64,000 nt of DNA from NCBI GenBank assembly GCA_023417315.1, contig JAEZFW010000047.1:38475-102474 (forward strand), written 5' to 3'. A program made the translations under genes and the position numbers. Each line of letters begins with the position of its first letter. The stretch's first letter is position 1. Shown piece after piece: positions 26,120 to 34,496 of this stretch. This DNA is from Pseudomonadota bacterium. Its GTDB lineage: Bacteria; Pseudomonadota; Gammaproteobacteria; Steroidobacterales; Steroidobacteraceae. The notes under the pieces are model-generated. The model was not told the origin of the DNA, made no database searches, and saw only the letters and a program-made list of their open reading frames with translations.

Positions 26120-27097
26120 TCAGATGCCCGGTGTTGGTGGCGAGCAGCATGCATTGATCGGACAGTCGCGAGGACCGCCTCCCCCGATGATCCATCCGTC
26201 GTCACCAGGATCGCTGCCAGAATTCCCGCCGGTGCCGGACTGGGTTCCCGATCCCGAGCCGCTGCCAAAACCAAAGAACGCATCCGCGAGCGAGCTGCCC
26301 TCGCGATCGTCCCCGTCCGTCTCACTTCTTCCGGCGCTGTCGTCGTCGTCGTCGTCTTCTTCTTCTTCTTCTTCGCGGAGTGGAGGTGGTGCGCTGCCTG
26401 CATCGAACCGCTCGACGTCGGGCATATCGGCGCGCGAGACGACCAGGTCGCTCATTCGCGCGGGGCTTTGCATGCGCACCGTGGAGGTTGAGACAATCGG
26501 CAGCAGCGTTCGGCGCAGCAGTTGTTGTTCGTATGCGTCGTAACCGCTGCGTCCAGGGAGCGCGAGCAGCGTTCGCGTAATGAACCAATTCACGAGCGGC
26601 ACCTTGAGCTCGTACCCATACGTGATCTCCACGCGCAAGAGATTGGCATCTTGTATGTTCAAGCCGCTCTGTGCGCCGAGGGTGGTGTCGCGAGCATGCA
26701 AGCGGTCGTTCGGGATCTCATCGATCCCATCGACTTCTTCGCTGAAGTCAGCGAACGCCTCACGCGTAGGATTCAGAATGCGAATACGTGCATTCGCTCG
26801 AACGTCGGTCAACACCCGCGCAAGTGTCGAGGCCACCCCCGACAACGTCGAAGGAGGTGAGTAAAGCGGCACGAGCCCGCGAGCGAGTCCGCGTCGGATC
26901 GCCTCGGGATCAGCATGCGCAACCGCGCCGGCACGTGCTGCCTGGAGCGCGGCGTGGTTCAGCGTCGCCTTCGCTTCGTAGATCAGCCCGAACTGAATCG
27001 CGCCGAGGATGGCGGCCAGTACGATCGGCAACGCAATGGCCGTCTCGACGATGGCCACGCCACGCTGCGGGTTCCGCAGAACACTCGGAGGCTGCAT
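26120..27097 (-). CDS. TadE-like pseudopilin/pilus assembly protein with acidic tail
   Basis: A 325-residue protein. The N-terminus QRGVAIVETAIALPIVLAAI is the TadE/TadG signature: a short basic leader, a conserved glutamate and one transmembrane helix. The middle (residues 50-220) is extracytoplasmic. The tail from about residue 235 is low-complexity: six E codons then six D codons, then Gly/Ser-rich segments and a terminal NACCSPPTP. Start ATG 27097 has AAGGA 9 nt upstream. The stop is 36 nt from the RHS start, suggesting an operon; no other Tad pilus gene is present, so it may serve the RHS protein. Confidence 0.8.
   Translation of the reverse strand: MQPPSVLRNPQRGVAIVETAIALPIVLAAILGAIQFGLIYEAKATLNHAALQAARAGAVAHADPEAIRRGLARGLVPLYSPPSTLSGVASTLARVLTDVRANARIRILNPTREAFADFSEEVDGIDEIPNDRLHARDTTLGAQSGLNIQDANLLRVEITYGYELKVPLVNWFITRTLLALPGRSGYDAYEQQLLRRTLLPIVSTSTVRMQSPARMSDLVVSRADMPDVERFDAGSAPPPLREEEEEEDDDDDDSAGRSETDGDDREGSSLADAFFGFGSGSGSGTQSGTGGNSGSDPGDDGWIIGGGGPRDCPINACCSPPTPGI
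26339..26374. repeat. Trinucleotide repeat tract inside the TadE-like gene
   Basis: On the plus strand (GTC)6 is followed directly by (TTC)6, encoding six glutamates and six aspartates. Perfect triplet repeats like this can change copy number by slippage without breaking the frame. Confidence 0.85.
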
Positions 27098-27303
27098 GCG
27101 GTGACGTCCTTGTCGCAATTCCGATCATCCACTGTGCTGCAGGGGAGCAAGCGGATTGTCCACCGCATGCGCGCTCGACACGCGAGGCATTTCTGCCCCG
27201 TTTACACAGAAAGAAGGGTCGAAGCTCGATCGGAGGTGCGCAGACGAGTCCTGCGACAGGTGTGCAGCGAGATCGGAGCCGGAGCGCGGCTTACTCGCCG
27301 CAA

Positions 27304-27510
27304 TCAGTGGACGGTCGTACTCTCCCCGGACGACTCGTAGAGCGCGGAGTATTTCGTGATCAGCACGCGCGTAGCTTCGGCTTCCTCGATCACGGAAGGC
27401 TCGCAATCCGCGCCTTGCGAGATGATCTCTTCCTCGAGCGCGCTCGCATAAACTTCCAGAGCGGAGATGGTGCGCTTGACGTCATCGAATGACAGGGCCT
27501 GCTTCTTCAT
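27304..27510 (-). CDS. Small hypothetical protein
   Basis: A 68-residue soluble, acidic, helical protein beginning MKKQALSFDDVKRTISALEV. CTGGAG lies about 7 nt upstream of the ATG on the minus strand, and the composition is coding-like. It sits 206 nt upstream of the TadE-like gene on the same strand and could be the first gene of that transcript. No family recognised. Confidence 0.5.
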   Translation of the reverse strand: MKKQALSFDDVKRTISALEVYASALEEEIISQGADCEPSVIEEAEATRVLITKYSALYESSGESTTVH

Positions 27511-27753
27511 GCGGTCTCCAGCGGCTCATTGGCCACGGCATGACGCGAGTCCGTGCGCGTCGATGGTACATTCCGTTCTACCGACGTGAACGGACATCGC
27601 GACTTTGAGTTCCATGCTACTGGCAGAAACTTCAATGCGAAGATCGTATTTGCCGCGGAACTGCGATTCCACCGCGGCACTCATCTAATATGAGTCTCGC
27701 ACGCGAGTAGGAATTTTCCGTCGTACCGACCCTCGCGCCTGCGAATCCGAGAC

Positions 27754-29346
27754 ATGGCCGCCAACCCGACTCCCAACATCTTCGGTCCGCTCAAGTTCGA
27801 CAACGCGTTCGTGCGCGAGCTGCCGGGTGACCCCGAGCCGGGAGGTCGGCCGCGACAAGTGCACGGGGCGCTGTACACGCGAGTGAGCCCGACGCCGGTT
27901 GCCGCGCCCAAGCTGATTGCGTATTCGCGTGAGATGGCCGAGCGCCTTGGTTTTGACGACTCGATGATCGGGAGTGCTGAGTTCGCGCAAGTGTTCGGCG
28001 GCAATGCTTTGATGGAAGGTATGGAGCCGTACGCCGCGAACTACGGCGGACATCAATTCGGTCAATGGGCGGGTCAGCTCGGCGACGGCCGGGCGATCAC
28101 GCTTGGCGAGCTCATCAATGCGCGAGGCGAGCGTTGGGAGCTCCAGCTCAAAGGCGCAGGACTCACGCCCTACTCGCGCACGGCGGACGGGCGCGCGGTG
28201 TTGCGCTCATCGATTCGCGAGTTCCTATGCAGTGAAGCGATGCATCACTTGGGCGTGCCAACCACCCGCGCACTGAGTCTCGTGACCACTGGGGAGCGCG
28301 TCGTTCGCGATATGTTCTACGACGGCAACCCGCAAGCAGAGCCCGGTGCGATCGTATGCCGGGTGGCTCCCTCGTTCATTCGTTTCGGCAACTTCGAGCT
28401 GCCGGCCTCGCGAGGCGATCAGCAACTGCTGACGAAACTCGTCGACTTCACGATCGCGCGCGATTTTCCAGAGCTCGCGGGCGAGCGGGATGTAGCGAAG
28501 CAGCGCGAGAAGTGGTTTCTCGAGGTCTGCGAACGCACCGCCGTCATGATCGGGCACTGGATGCGCGTCGGCTTCGTGCATGGCGTGATGAACACGGACA
28601 ACATGTCGATCCTCGGTCTTACGATCGATTACGGTCCGTATGGCTGGATCGATGACTTCGATCCGAACTGGACGCCGAATACAACCGACGCGGTAGGCCG
28701 GCGCTATCGCTACGGACAACAGCCGCAGATCGCTTTCTGGAACCTGACGCGGCTTGCCGGTGCGCTTCTGCCGGTCTTCGGCGGCGAAGAGGCGTTACAG
28801 GCCGGGCTCGAGCAGTACGCAGACGCCTTCGTGGCGAACGACCGTGTGAACGGCGCGGCGAAGCTCGGTCTGAGCAAGCTGGCCGACGAGGATGTCGAGA
28901 TGCTGCAAACGCTCTATGGGTTACTCCTCGGTGCCGAGATGGACATGACGATCTTCTTTCGCGCGCTGAGCGAAGTCGATGTGACTGCGCCGTCGCTCGC
29001 GCCGCTGAACGATGCCTTCTACGACGAAGACAAGCGCAAGAGGTTCGAGCCCGAGTTGCTCGCATGGCTGACGCGCTACGCATCGCGCGTGCGCGCTGAT
29101 TCGCTCGCGCCTGCCGAACGGCGCGCGCGAATGCATGCTGCGAATCCGAAGTACGTGCTGCGCAATTACCTCGCTCAAGAAGCGATCGATCGCGCCGAGC
29201 AGGGCGACTACACGCGAATCGAGGAGCTCCTCGACGTCATGCGTCGCCCATACGACGACCAACCCGGCCGCGAGCACTTCGCAGCACGTCGACCCGACTG
29301 GGCTAGAGATCGAGCGGGATGCAGCATGCTCTCGTGCTCTTCCTAG
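27754..29346 (+). CDS. selO: Protein adenylyltransferase SelO (YdiU/UPF0061)
   Basis: A 530-residue pseudokinase-fold enzyme that transfers AMP from ATP to Ser/Thr/Tyr residues of target proteins, linked to redox stress. Recognisable segments are YAANYGGHQFGQWAGQLGDG near residue 90, RGERWELQLKGAG, RSSIREFLCSEAM, and GVMNTDNMSILGLTIDYGPY near residue 275. The C-terminus CSMLSCSS carries cysteine where eukaryotic members have selenocysteine. The TAG stop is the first part of the adjacent inverted repeat arm. Confidence 0.95.
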   Translation: MAANPTPNIFGPLKFDNAFVRELPGDPEPGGRPRQVHGALYTRVSPTPVAAPKLIAYSREMAERLGFDDSMIGSAEFAQVFGGNALMEGMEPYAANYGGHQFGQWAGQLGDGRAITLGELINARGERWELQLKGAGLTPYSRTADGRAVLRSSIREFLCSEAMHHLGVPTTRALSLVTTGERVVRDMFYDGNPQAEPGAIVCRVAPSFIRFGNFELPASRGDQQLLTKLVDFTIARDFPELAGERDVAKQREKWFLEVCERTAVMIGHWMRVGFVHGVMNTDNMSILGLTIDYGPYGWIDDFDPNWTPNTTDAVGRRYRYGQQPQIAFWNLTRLAGALLPVFGGEEALQAGLEQYADAFVANDRVNGAAKLGLSKLADEDVEMLQTLYGLLLGAEMDMTIFFRALSEVDVTAPSLAPLNDAFYDEDKRKRFEPELLAWLTRYASRVRADSLAPAERRARMHAANPKYVLRNYLAQEAIDRAEQGDYTRIEELLDVMRRPYDDQPGREHFAARRPDWARDRAGCSMLSCSS

Positions 29347-29519
29347 GGTACTGGGTCGTCGGGTACTGGGTACTGGCCAGAACAGAGCGCCTCGGTTGAT
29401 CGCGCGCGCGGGCTGGTCATACGATGATGGTAGACGGCAGAACCATCTCGGCCTACGTACCGAGCGAAGCCAACCCTCTTCTTCTGGCCAGTACCCAGTA
29501 CCCGATCACCCAGTACCCG
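29346..29519. repeat. Word-arm inverted repeat, CAGTACC type
   Basis: Left arm GGGTACTGGG-TCGTC-GGGTACTGGGTACT runs into GGCCAGAA; right arm begins TTCTGGCCAGTACCCAGTAC and ends CCAGTACCC. It fills the whole convergent gap between selO and the EamA gene, overlapping the selO stop codon and ending 4 nt before the EamA stop. Confidence 0.9.
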
Positions 29520-29523
29520 CCGC

Positions 29524-30381
29524 TCAGGCCACTGCCAAGCTCACCACCCCCGCAACAATACACACCGCTCCCGCAATCCTCATCGGCGCGGCGCGTTCCT
29601 TGAGCAAACGTGCGCCGAAGTAGGTGCCGATCAACGTTGCGAGCTCGCGGGCGGGCGCAACGTGGCTGATGGGTGCGATGCGCATCGCATACAGCACGAG
29701 GATGTAGCCGAGCGGTCCGAGCACCGCGACGACGAGCGCGGGTTTGATGAAGGCGTGAATCTCTTCGCGCACCCGGATGCGATCTTTCCATGCACCCGGG
29801 CTCAGCACGAACACACGAAAGACGTTGCCTGTGTAGTCGATGATGAATGGAGAGATCAGCAGCGCTTTCACCGCCCACCCATCGTTCAGTGTATAGGCCG
29901 CGATGAAGACACCGGTCACGAGGCCATAGGCGATGCCGATCTTCGGCGCTTTGTGCGCCTCGCGAAACAATCCGGCAACGAGCACGATGCCAAGCACGAC
30001 GAGGATCACGCCGACCACAGACAACCCTGTGATGCGCTCATCGAGCAGCAAGGTCGCGCCGAAGAAAGAGAGCAGCGGGCCGGATCCGCGAGCCAAGGGA
30101 TAGACAAGCGAGAGATCCGATGCTCGATAGCCGGCCTGCAGCACGAGCGAGTAACACAAGTGCAGCACGCCGGTGGCAAACAGCGCGACCCAGTGCATCT
30201 GCCCGAACTGCGGTCGCTCGAGGATCAGAACCCACACGACGATCGGCGTGTAGATCAATACGGACAGGATCGAGTACATCCACACGAAGTGAATCGACTT
30301 CGCGGCCCGCTTCGCATAAAGATTCCAGGTGGCATGAGTCGCAGCGGCAAGCAGAACGGCGAGGAGGGCGAGGGGAGACAC
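29524..30381 (-). CDS. EamA-family (DMT) transporter
   Basis: A 285-residue inner-membrane protein with ten hydrophobic segments in two EamA repeats. Each repeat carries the family pattern: LVYPLARGSGPLLSFFGATL in the first and ISHVAPARELATLIGTYFGA in the second, each followed by a LLDER or LLKER turn. Drug/metabolite transporters of this class export amino acids, nucleosides or drugs; the substrate is unknown. The gap to the next gene (30382-30684) is filled by two nested repeats. Confidence 0.88.
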   Translation of the reverse strand: MSPLALLAVLLAAATHATWNLYAKRAAKSIHFVWMYSILSVLIYTPIVVWVLILERPQFGQMHWVALFATGVLHLCYSLVLQAGYRASDLSLVYPLARGSGPLLSFFGATLLLDERITGLSVVGVILVVLGIVLVAGLFREAHKAPKIGIAYGLVTGVFIAAYTLNDGWAVKALLISPFIIDYTGNVFRVFVLSPGAWKDRIRVREEIHAFIKPALVVAVLGPLGYILVLYAMRIAPISHVAPARELATLIGTYFGARLLKERAAPMRIAGAVCIVAGVVSLAVA

Positions 30382-30390
30382 AGCGTTGCA

Positions 30391-30685
30391 GTGACGAAGT
30401 GACGAGGTGACGGAGTGACGAAGTCAGATATCTAATTGGACTAGTTATTCTCTCATGGGCGGCTTCGGAGGAAGGCTAGACAGGATGAACAGGATGAACA
30501 GGATGAAGGGCATGAACAGGATGAGTAGAGATATTAGATGTTGTTCTCCTATGTGTTCGAATCCTGTCCATCCTGTTCATCCTGTCAAAGAGCGCTCTTC
30601 TTCTTTGGTTCCGGCTAGACGTTGATTTTTATGAGGCCGCCTCCAATATTGCTGCGCCCAGTATGACTCCGTCACTCCGTCACTT
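30391..30685. repeat. Nested word-arm inverted repeats: GTGACGAA outer, AACAGGATG inner
   Basis: Outer arms: GTGACGAA, GTGACGAG, GTGACGGA, GTGACGAA then GTCAGA (30391-30426), and TGACTCCGTCACTCCGTCAC (30664-30683). Inner element: four AACAGGATG-type nonamers (30480-30523) and ATCCTGTCCATCCTGTTCAT to CCTGTC (30561-30586). The inner palindrome lies within the loop of the outer one. This fills the divergent gap between EamA and rhomboid genes. Confidence 0.85.
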
Positions 30686-31578
30686 TGGATTCATCAGCTG
30701 CCTACCACGAAGTCTTTCGATCGCGCGACCATGCCGCGTGCGAGCATCGCGCGTTTGTGTTGAAGGCAGTTGGAATCGATACGGTGCTCGGGACGACCGA
30801 AGGTGCCTATGTGCTGCTCGTCCCGGAAGAGCGTTCGGCTTTTGCGCTCGATCAGTTGCGGCGCTACGAACAAGAAAACATCGTCGTTCCGCATGTCGAG
30901 CCACCTTTGGCGCTGCACGGGTCGGCTTGGATGTCGGTCGTCCTGTACGCGTTCGTGCTGGTGCTGATTTCCTTTTGCGCAGGCGACGCGATCGGTAGCC
31001 GAGATTGGTTCGAAATCGGCAGCTTGCTTCCTTCGTCTGAGTCGGGGAATGAAGTGTGGCGGGTCGTTACGGCGCTCACGCTCCACGCGGACCTCGGCCA
31101 TCTGCTCGGTAACCTTGCATTCGGCGGCTTGTTCGGGTACTTCGCCGCGCAGCTCGTCGGTCCCGGCACCGCGTGGCTCAGCATCTTGATCGCGGGCGCA
31201 TTGGGAAATTGGGTCGACAGCGCGTTGATGCTCGCGGGCCGAACCACGATTGGTGCTTCCACCGCCGTCTTTGCGACATTGGGGTTGGTCGCGGCGTACT
31301 CCTGGAAGCAACATACCGCGGGTGCGTTGCGGTGGGCGCACCGCTTCGCGCCACTCGTCGCGGCGGTCGCGCTCCTCGCGTTCACCGGTGCCGGCGGAGA
31401 GCGCACAGACGTGCTCGCGCACTTGACAGGATTCGTTTCGGGTGCGCTGGTGGGCGTCGGGAACGCGCTACCGCAAACGCGGCGCTTCTTCAAGCGCATT
31501 CCTCAACTCGCATCGGGTGTCATCGCGATCGGAATCGTGGTCGGAGCGTGGACGTGGGGTTTCATCGCCGCTCATTGA
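30685..31578 (+). CDS. Rhomboid family intramembrane serine protease (with N-terminal cytoplasmic domain)
   Basis: A 297-residue rhomboid. An N-terminal soluble domain of about 80 residues (YHEVFRSRDHAACEHRAFVL) precedes the membrane core; H134-ADLG-H139-LLG-N143 marks TM2, S192 in GASTA is the nucleophile and H246 in LAHLTGF completes the dyad. The only in-frame start that keeps the conserved N-terminal domain is TTG 30685, at the very edge of a repeat arm and without a Shine-Dalgarno; a stop lies 21 nt upstream in frame. Confidence 0.82.
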   Translation: MDSSAAYHEVFRSRDHAACEHRAFVLKAVGIDTVLGTTEGAYVLLVPEERSAFALDQLRRYEQENIVVPHVEPPLALHGSAWMSVVLYAFVLVLISFCAGDAIGSRDWFEIGSLLPSSESGNEVWRVVTALTLHADLGHLLGNLAFGGLFGYFAAQLVGPGTAWLSILIAGALGNWVDSALMLAGRTTIGASTAVFATLGLVAAYSWKQHTAGALRWAHRFAPLVAAVALLAFTGAGGERTDVLAHLTGFVSGALVGVGNALPQTRRFFKRIPQLASGVIAIGIVVGAWTWGFIAAH

Positions 31579-31997
31579 TCGAGTGCGAGCACCGCTCGCA
31601 GCGCTCGCGCGAACATCGGGTGATGCTCAAATGCAACGCGTGCAGCGAGTGCGGCAGTTCTGTCGATTCTAGAGCGCAACAACGGCATGCATTCACGTGA
31701 AAATTTCATGTGAGGGTGCGGCCGAGCGAAGTTGTGGCGTCGATTCTCGTTGCGGGCGCGCGAAAGAAAGTGGCCCGACGCTCTTGACACGAGAATGTAA
31801 CGGTGCCGGCATGCGTCGCGTGTGTTATCCACAGAAGCGGTGGAAAACTTCTGGATAAGACGGGCTTGACTTCGCGCATCTGCGGCGGATTATTGCGTGA
31901 TCGTTGGATTGATTGTTACGTGATCACTACGATCGCGTTACGATCAGCGCATCGAAGTAAAGAACAACAATCGCGATTCTTACCGGAGGAATTCACG
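31579..31997. other. Gene-free region upstream of the DUF3562 gene
   Basis: No credible gene is seen. It holds an imperfect hairpin CACGTGAAA/TTTCATGTG (about 31696-31713), a possible promoter TTGACT-N17-ATTATT (about 31867-31895), and a cluster of GATC-centred half-sites (GTGATCG, GTGATCA, ACGATCG, ACGATCA) at about 31898-31950 that could be an operator. The distance to the strong GGAGGA Shine-Dalgarno at 31985 fits a long 5-prime leader. Confidence 0.3.
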
Positions 31998-32207
31998 ATG
32001 GCGAGCTCGGCGCATAGACCGAACGCAAGTGAAATTCAAGATCGTGCGGTCGCTGAGGCGATTGCGAAGGAAACGGACACTCCGCCAGAGATCGTGCAAG
32101 AAATTTACGAACAAGAATTGTCGAGTCTCGCGAGCGACGCGAAGATCACGCAGTACCTTGGCGTGCTCGCGACGCGTCGCGTGCGTATGATGCTCAGGCG
32201 CCATTGA
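31998..32207 (+). CDS. DUF3562 domain protein
   Basis: A 69-residue basic/helical protein matching the DUF3562 pattern: AIAKETDTPPEIVQEIYEQE followed by LASDAKITQYLGVLATRRV. Family function is unknown; it is common in beta- and gammaproteobacteria. Start ATG 31998 is fixed by GGAGGA 7 nt upstream, so the longer frame that begins at 31803 is not used. Confidence 0.8.
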   Translation: MASSAHRPNASEIQDRAVAEAIAKETDTPPEIVQEIYEQELSSLASDAKITQYLGVLATRRVRMMLRRH

Positions 32208-32283
32208 GCGTGAGCCGCTCGCAGCGGCGTTCTCCTCGAAGGACGATGCGGGATCGGTATCACTCTGGCCGCGAGACGCACGC

Positions 32284-32844
32284 ATGCGGGTACTTGGATT
32301 CACTCTAACGATCGTGCTGGCCCTGTGTGCCATGCCGACTGTCGGGTCGGCTCAGGAAGCCTCGGCCCCTGAGCGCAAGTTGGACGTGTGGTACGTGCCG
32401 ACGCCTCACGAGATCGTCGATCGAATGCTCGATGTCGCCCGCGTGCGCACGGGCGATGTGGTTTATGACCTCGGTTGTGGCGACGGACGCATGGTCATCG
32501 CCGCTGCGAAGAAATTTGGCACGCGCGGCGTCGGGGTGGATCTCGATCCGCGGCGAATCCGCGAAGCGCGCGCGAACGCGAAAGCCGCGGGCGTCGAAGA
32601 TCTGGTGAAATTCGAAGTCGGCGACCTGTTCAAGACCGACATCAGCGAAGCCACCGTCGTGATGCTCTATCTACTCCCCGAGCTCAATCGCAGGCTCATG
32701 CCAAAACTCCGCTCAGAGCTCAGACCCGGCTCACGCGTCGTGTCACACGACTTCGACATGGGCAAGGACTGGCCACCGGAGGAGGACATCAAGCTGGGTA
32801 CGAGCGGGATTTATTTGTGGACGATTCCGTCCACAAGTGAGTAG
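32284..32844 (+). CDS. Exported SAM-dependent methyltransferase-like protein (first of pair)
   Basis: A 186-residue protein with a signal peptide ending VGSAQE, then a class I SAM-methyltransferase core: motif I VVYDLGCGDGRMVIAAA near residue 60, the acidic GVDLDPRRI, and VVMLYLLPELNRRLMPKL. It is closely patterned on the protein at 34484-35341, which shares the WYVPT/WVPT entry and the LYLLPELN motif. SAM is not expected in the periplasm, so either the signal is a membrane anchor or the fold has another role. Its 3-prime end runs into a repeat arm. Confidence 0.75.
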   Translation: MRVLGFTLTIVLALCAMPTVGSAQEASAPERKLDVWYVPTPHEIVDRMLDVARVRTGDVVYDLGCGDGRMVIAAAKKFGTRGVGVDLDPRRIREARANAKAAGVEDLVKFEVGDLFKTDISEATVVMLYLLPELNRRLMPKLRSELRPGSRVVSHDFDMGKDWPPEEDIKLGTSGIYLWTIPSTSE

Positions 32845-32983
32845 GTGGCGGAGTGACGAAGTCAGAGTGGTGCCAGGGACAAATGCCCTAGCCCGCAGAC
32901 GGCTGATTTTGACTGAATCGCAGAGTCGGTGTGTCGGCGCGGAGTTCTGACTTCGTCACTCTGTCACTTCGTCACCTCGTCGC
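32836..32983. repeat. Word-arm inverted repeat, GTGACGAA type
   Basis: Left arm AGTGAGTAGGTGGCGGAGTG-ACGAAGTCAGAG overlaps the upstream stop codon; right arm begins TTCTGACTTCGTCACTCTGT and continues CACTTCGTCACCTCGTCGC into the 3-prime end of the permease gene. Loop about 75 nt. Confidence 0.85.
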
Positions 32984-34345
32984 TTTCGGTTTGACTCGTA
33001 TGACGAGCCAAACGGCCACGCCGCTCGCCATCACCGCCAACGCTACCCACGCGGCGTTCTGCGACTGCGCGTACGTGATGCTCGAATAGAACAGATAGGC
33101 GCACGTGATGACGAAGATCCCTGGCAGAATCGGGTACAGCGGGACGCGAAACGGCCGATGTGCGTTTGGATCCTTGCGCCGCAGGACGAACACGGCGATG
33201 CCCGCGAGCATGAAGAAGAACCAGAAGACTGGCGCAGTGAACTCCACCATCGTCGAGAAGCCATCCTTCTCGAGTGCGCCGAAGAAGATCAACGCAAGCG
33301 CAATGGCCGCCTGAACGAGGAAGCCCGCCACGGGTGCGCTGCGCTCGCCGCGCCATCCGCCCATGAAGCGGAATACGGGCCAGTCGTGCGCGACGGAGTA
33401 GTTCGTGCGCGCGCCGACCAGCATCGTCGAATTCATCGACGTGAGCGCTGCGATCGCAACGAAGATGCCGATGATTTGCGAGCCCGTCTCACCGATGGCG
33501 CGCTGCACGATATCGACGCCCAGCGCTTCGGTCTGCTTGAGACCTTCGTATCCCAGGCCATGTGTCACGCCGATCACGAAGACGATATAGACGAGCGTGA
33601 TGATCGCAATCGACATGAGGAGCGATTTGACGATCGCGGGCGGTCCGCCTCGCACTTCGGCAGACACATAAGCCGCTTCGTTCCAACCGCCGAAGGTGAG
33701 CAACACGAACACCATCGCAAGCCCGAACGCACCCACGCTCGTGCCTTCCGAGCTCGACGCAGCGACTTCGCTCGGCTCGAGCATGAATCCCGCGGCTGCG
33801 ACGAACAGCACACCGCCGATCTCCAGGATCGTGAGAACGTTTTGTAGCCGAGACGAGCTGCGCAAGCCGACGATGTTCACTGCCGTGAGCAGCACGGTGG
33901 CAAGGGCGGCGTAGATCGCGGACGAATACGCGCCGAGGCTGTGCAGACGCGTGAGATAGTCGCCGAGAATGAATCCAAGCAGCGCGATCGATCCAGTGAC
34001 GATGACGAGGCTGCGTGCCCACGCGAACAAGAAGCTGACATTGCGCCCGTATGCGCGAGTGAGGAAGGAGTAATCGCCCCCGGCGCTTGGATACGCGGTT
34101 GCGAGCTCTGCATAGGTGAGCGCGCCGACGAACGATAACAATCCACCGAGCACCCATGCACCGAGCATCCACCCAGGAGATCCGGCGATGTTCGCGACGA
34201 GCGCAGGTGTCTGAAAGATGCCGGCACCGATGACGATGCCGACGGTGATCATCGTCGCGTCCCAGACGCTTAATGTCTGAGCAGGCGCCGCGGCCTTTTT
34301 CGGTTCTGCGGCTACTTCTGCGGTTCTGCCAACGGTCGCGCTCAT
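32972..34345 (-). CDS. APC-family amino-acid permease
   Basis: A 457-residue inner-membrane transporter with about twelve hydrophobic segments. The APC signature VGIVIGAGIFQTPALVA is in TM1 (near residue 35), followed by ELATAYPSAGGDYSFL in TM2-3 and the LTFGGWNEAAYVSAEVRG segment typical of LAT-like members. It should import or exchange amino acids; specificity is unknown. Its last codons (PKATR-stop) are partly supplied by a repeat arm. The paired methyltransferase-like genes flank it. Confidence 0.88.
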   Translation of the reverse strand: MSATVGRTAEVAAEPKKAAAPAQTLSVWDATMITVGIVIGAGIFQTPALVANIAGSPGWMLGAWVLGGLLSFVGALTYAELATAYPSAGGDYSFLTRAYGRNVSFLFAWARSLVIVTGSIALLGFILGDYLTRLHSLGAYSSAIYAALATVLLTAVNIVGLRSSSRLQNVLTILEIGGVLFVAAAGFMLEPSEVAASSSEGTSVGAFGLAMVFVLLTFGGWNEAAYVSAEVRGGPPAIVKSLLMSIAIITLVYIVFVIGVTHGLGYEGLKQTEALGVDIVQRAIGETGSQIIGIFVAIAALTSMNSTMLVGARTNYSVAHDWPVFRFMGGWRGERSAPVAGFLVQAAIALALIFFGALEKDGFSTMVEFTAPVFWFFFMLAGIAVFVLRRKDPNAHRPFRVPLYPILPGIFVITCAYLFYSSITYAQSQNAAWVALAVMASGVAVWLVIRVKPKATR

Positions 34346-34349
34346 CTTA

Positions 34350-34496
34350 GAAGGCGATAGGAGATAGCGGATAGGGGATAGTCAGATCGCGCCCAAGCGT
34401 GCGCACTCGTTCCCCGAAGGGATCAGTTTGTCCACTTCTTGTCATCGTATCCGCGTCTTTGACTATCCCCTATCGCCCATCCCCTATCCCCTTCTC
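34350..34496. repeat. Word-arm inverted repeat, ATAGGGG type
   Basis: Left arm AGAAGGCGATAGGAGATAGC-GGATAGGGGATAG then GTCAGAT; right arm TTTGACTATCCCCTATCGCC-CATCCCCTATCCCCTTCT. The right arm contains the stop codon (34484-34486) and last three codons of the next gene. Loop about 70 nt. Confidence 0.85.

Noticed and set aside
27125..27406. 93-codon minus-strand frame between the small hypothetical and TadE-like genes
   Set aside because: It overlaps the better supported 68-residue frame and has Arg/Ser-rich shadow composition.
31572..31832. 86-codon minus-strand frame after the second rhomboid gene
   Set aside because: No ribosome-binding site at either methionine and no family resemblance.
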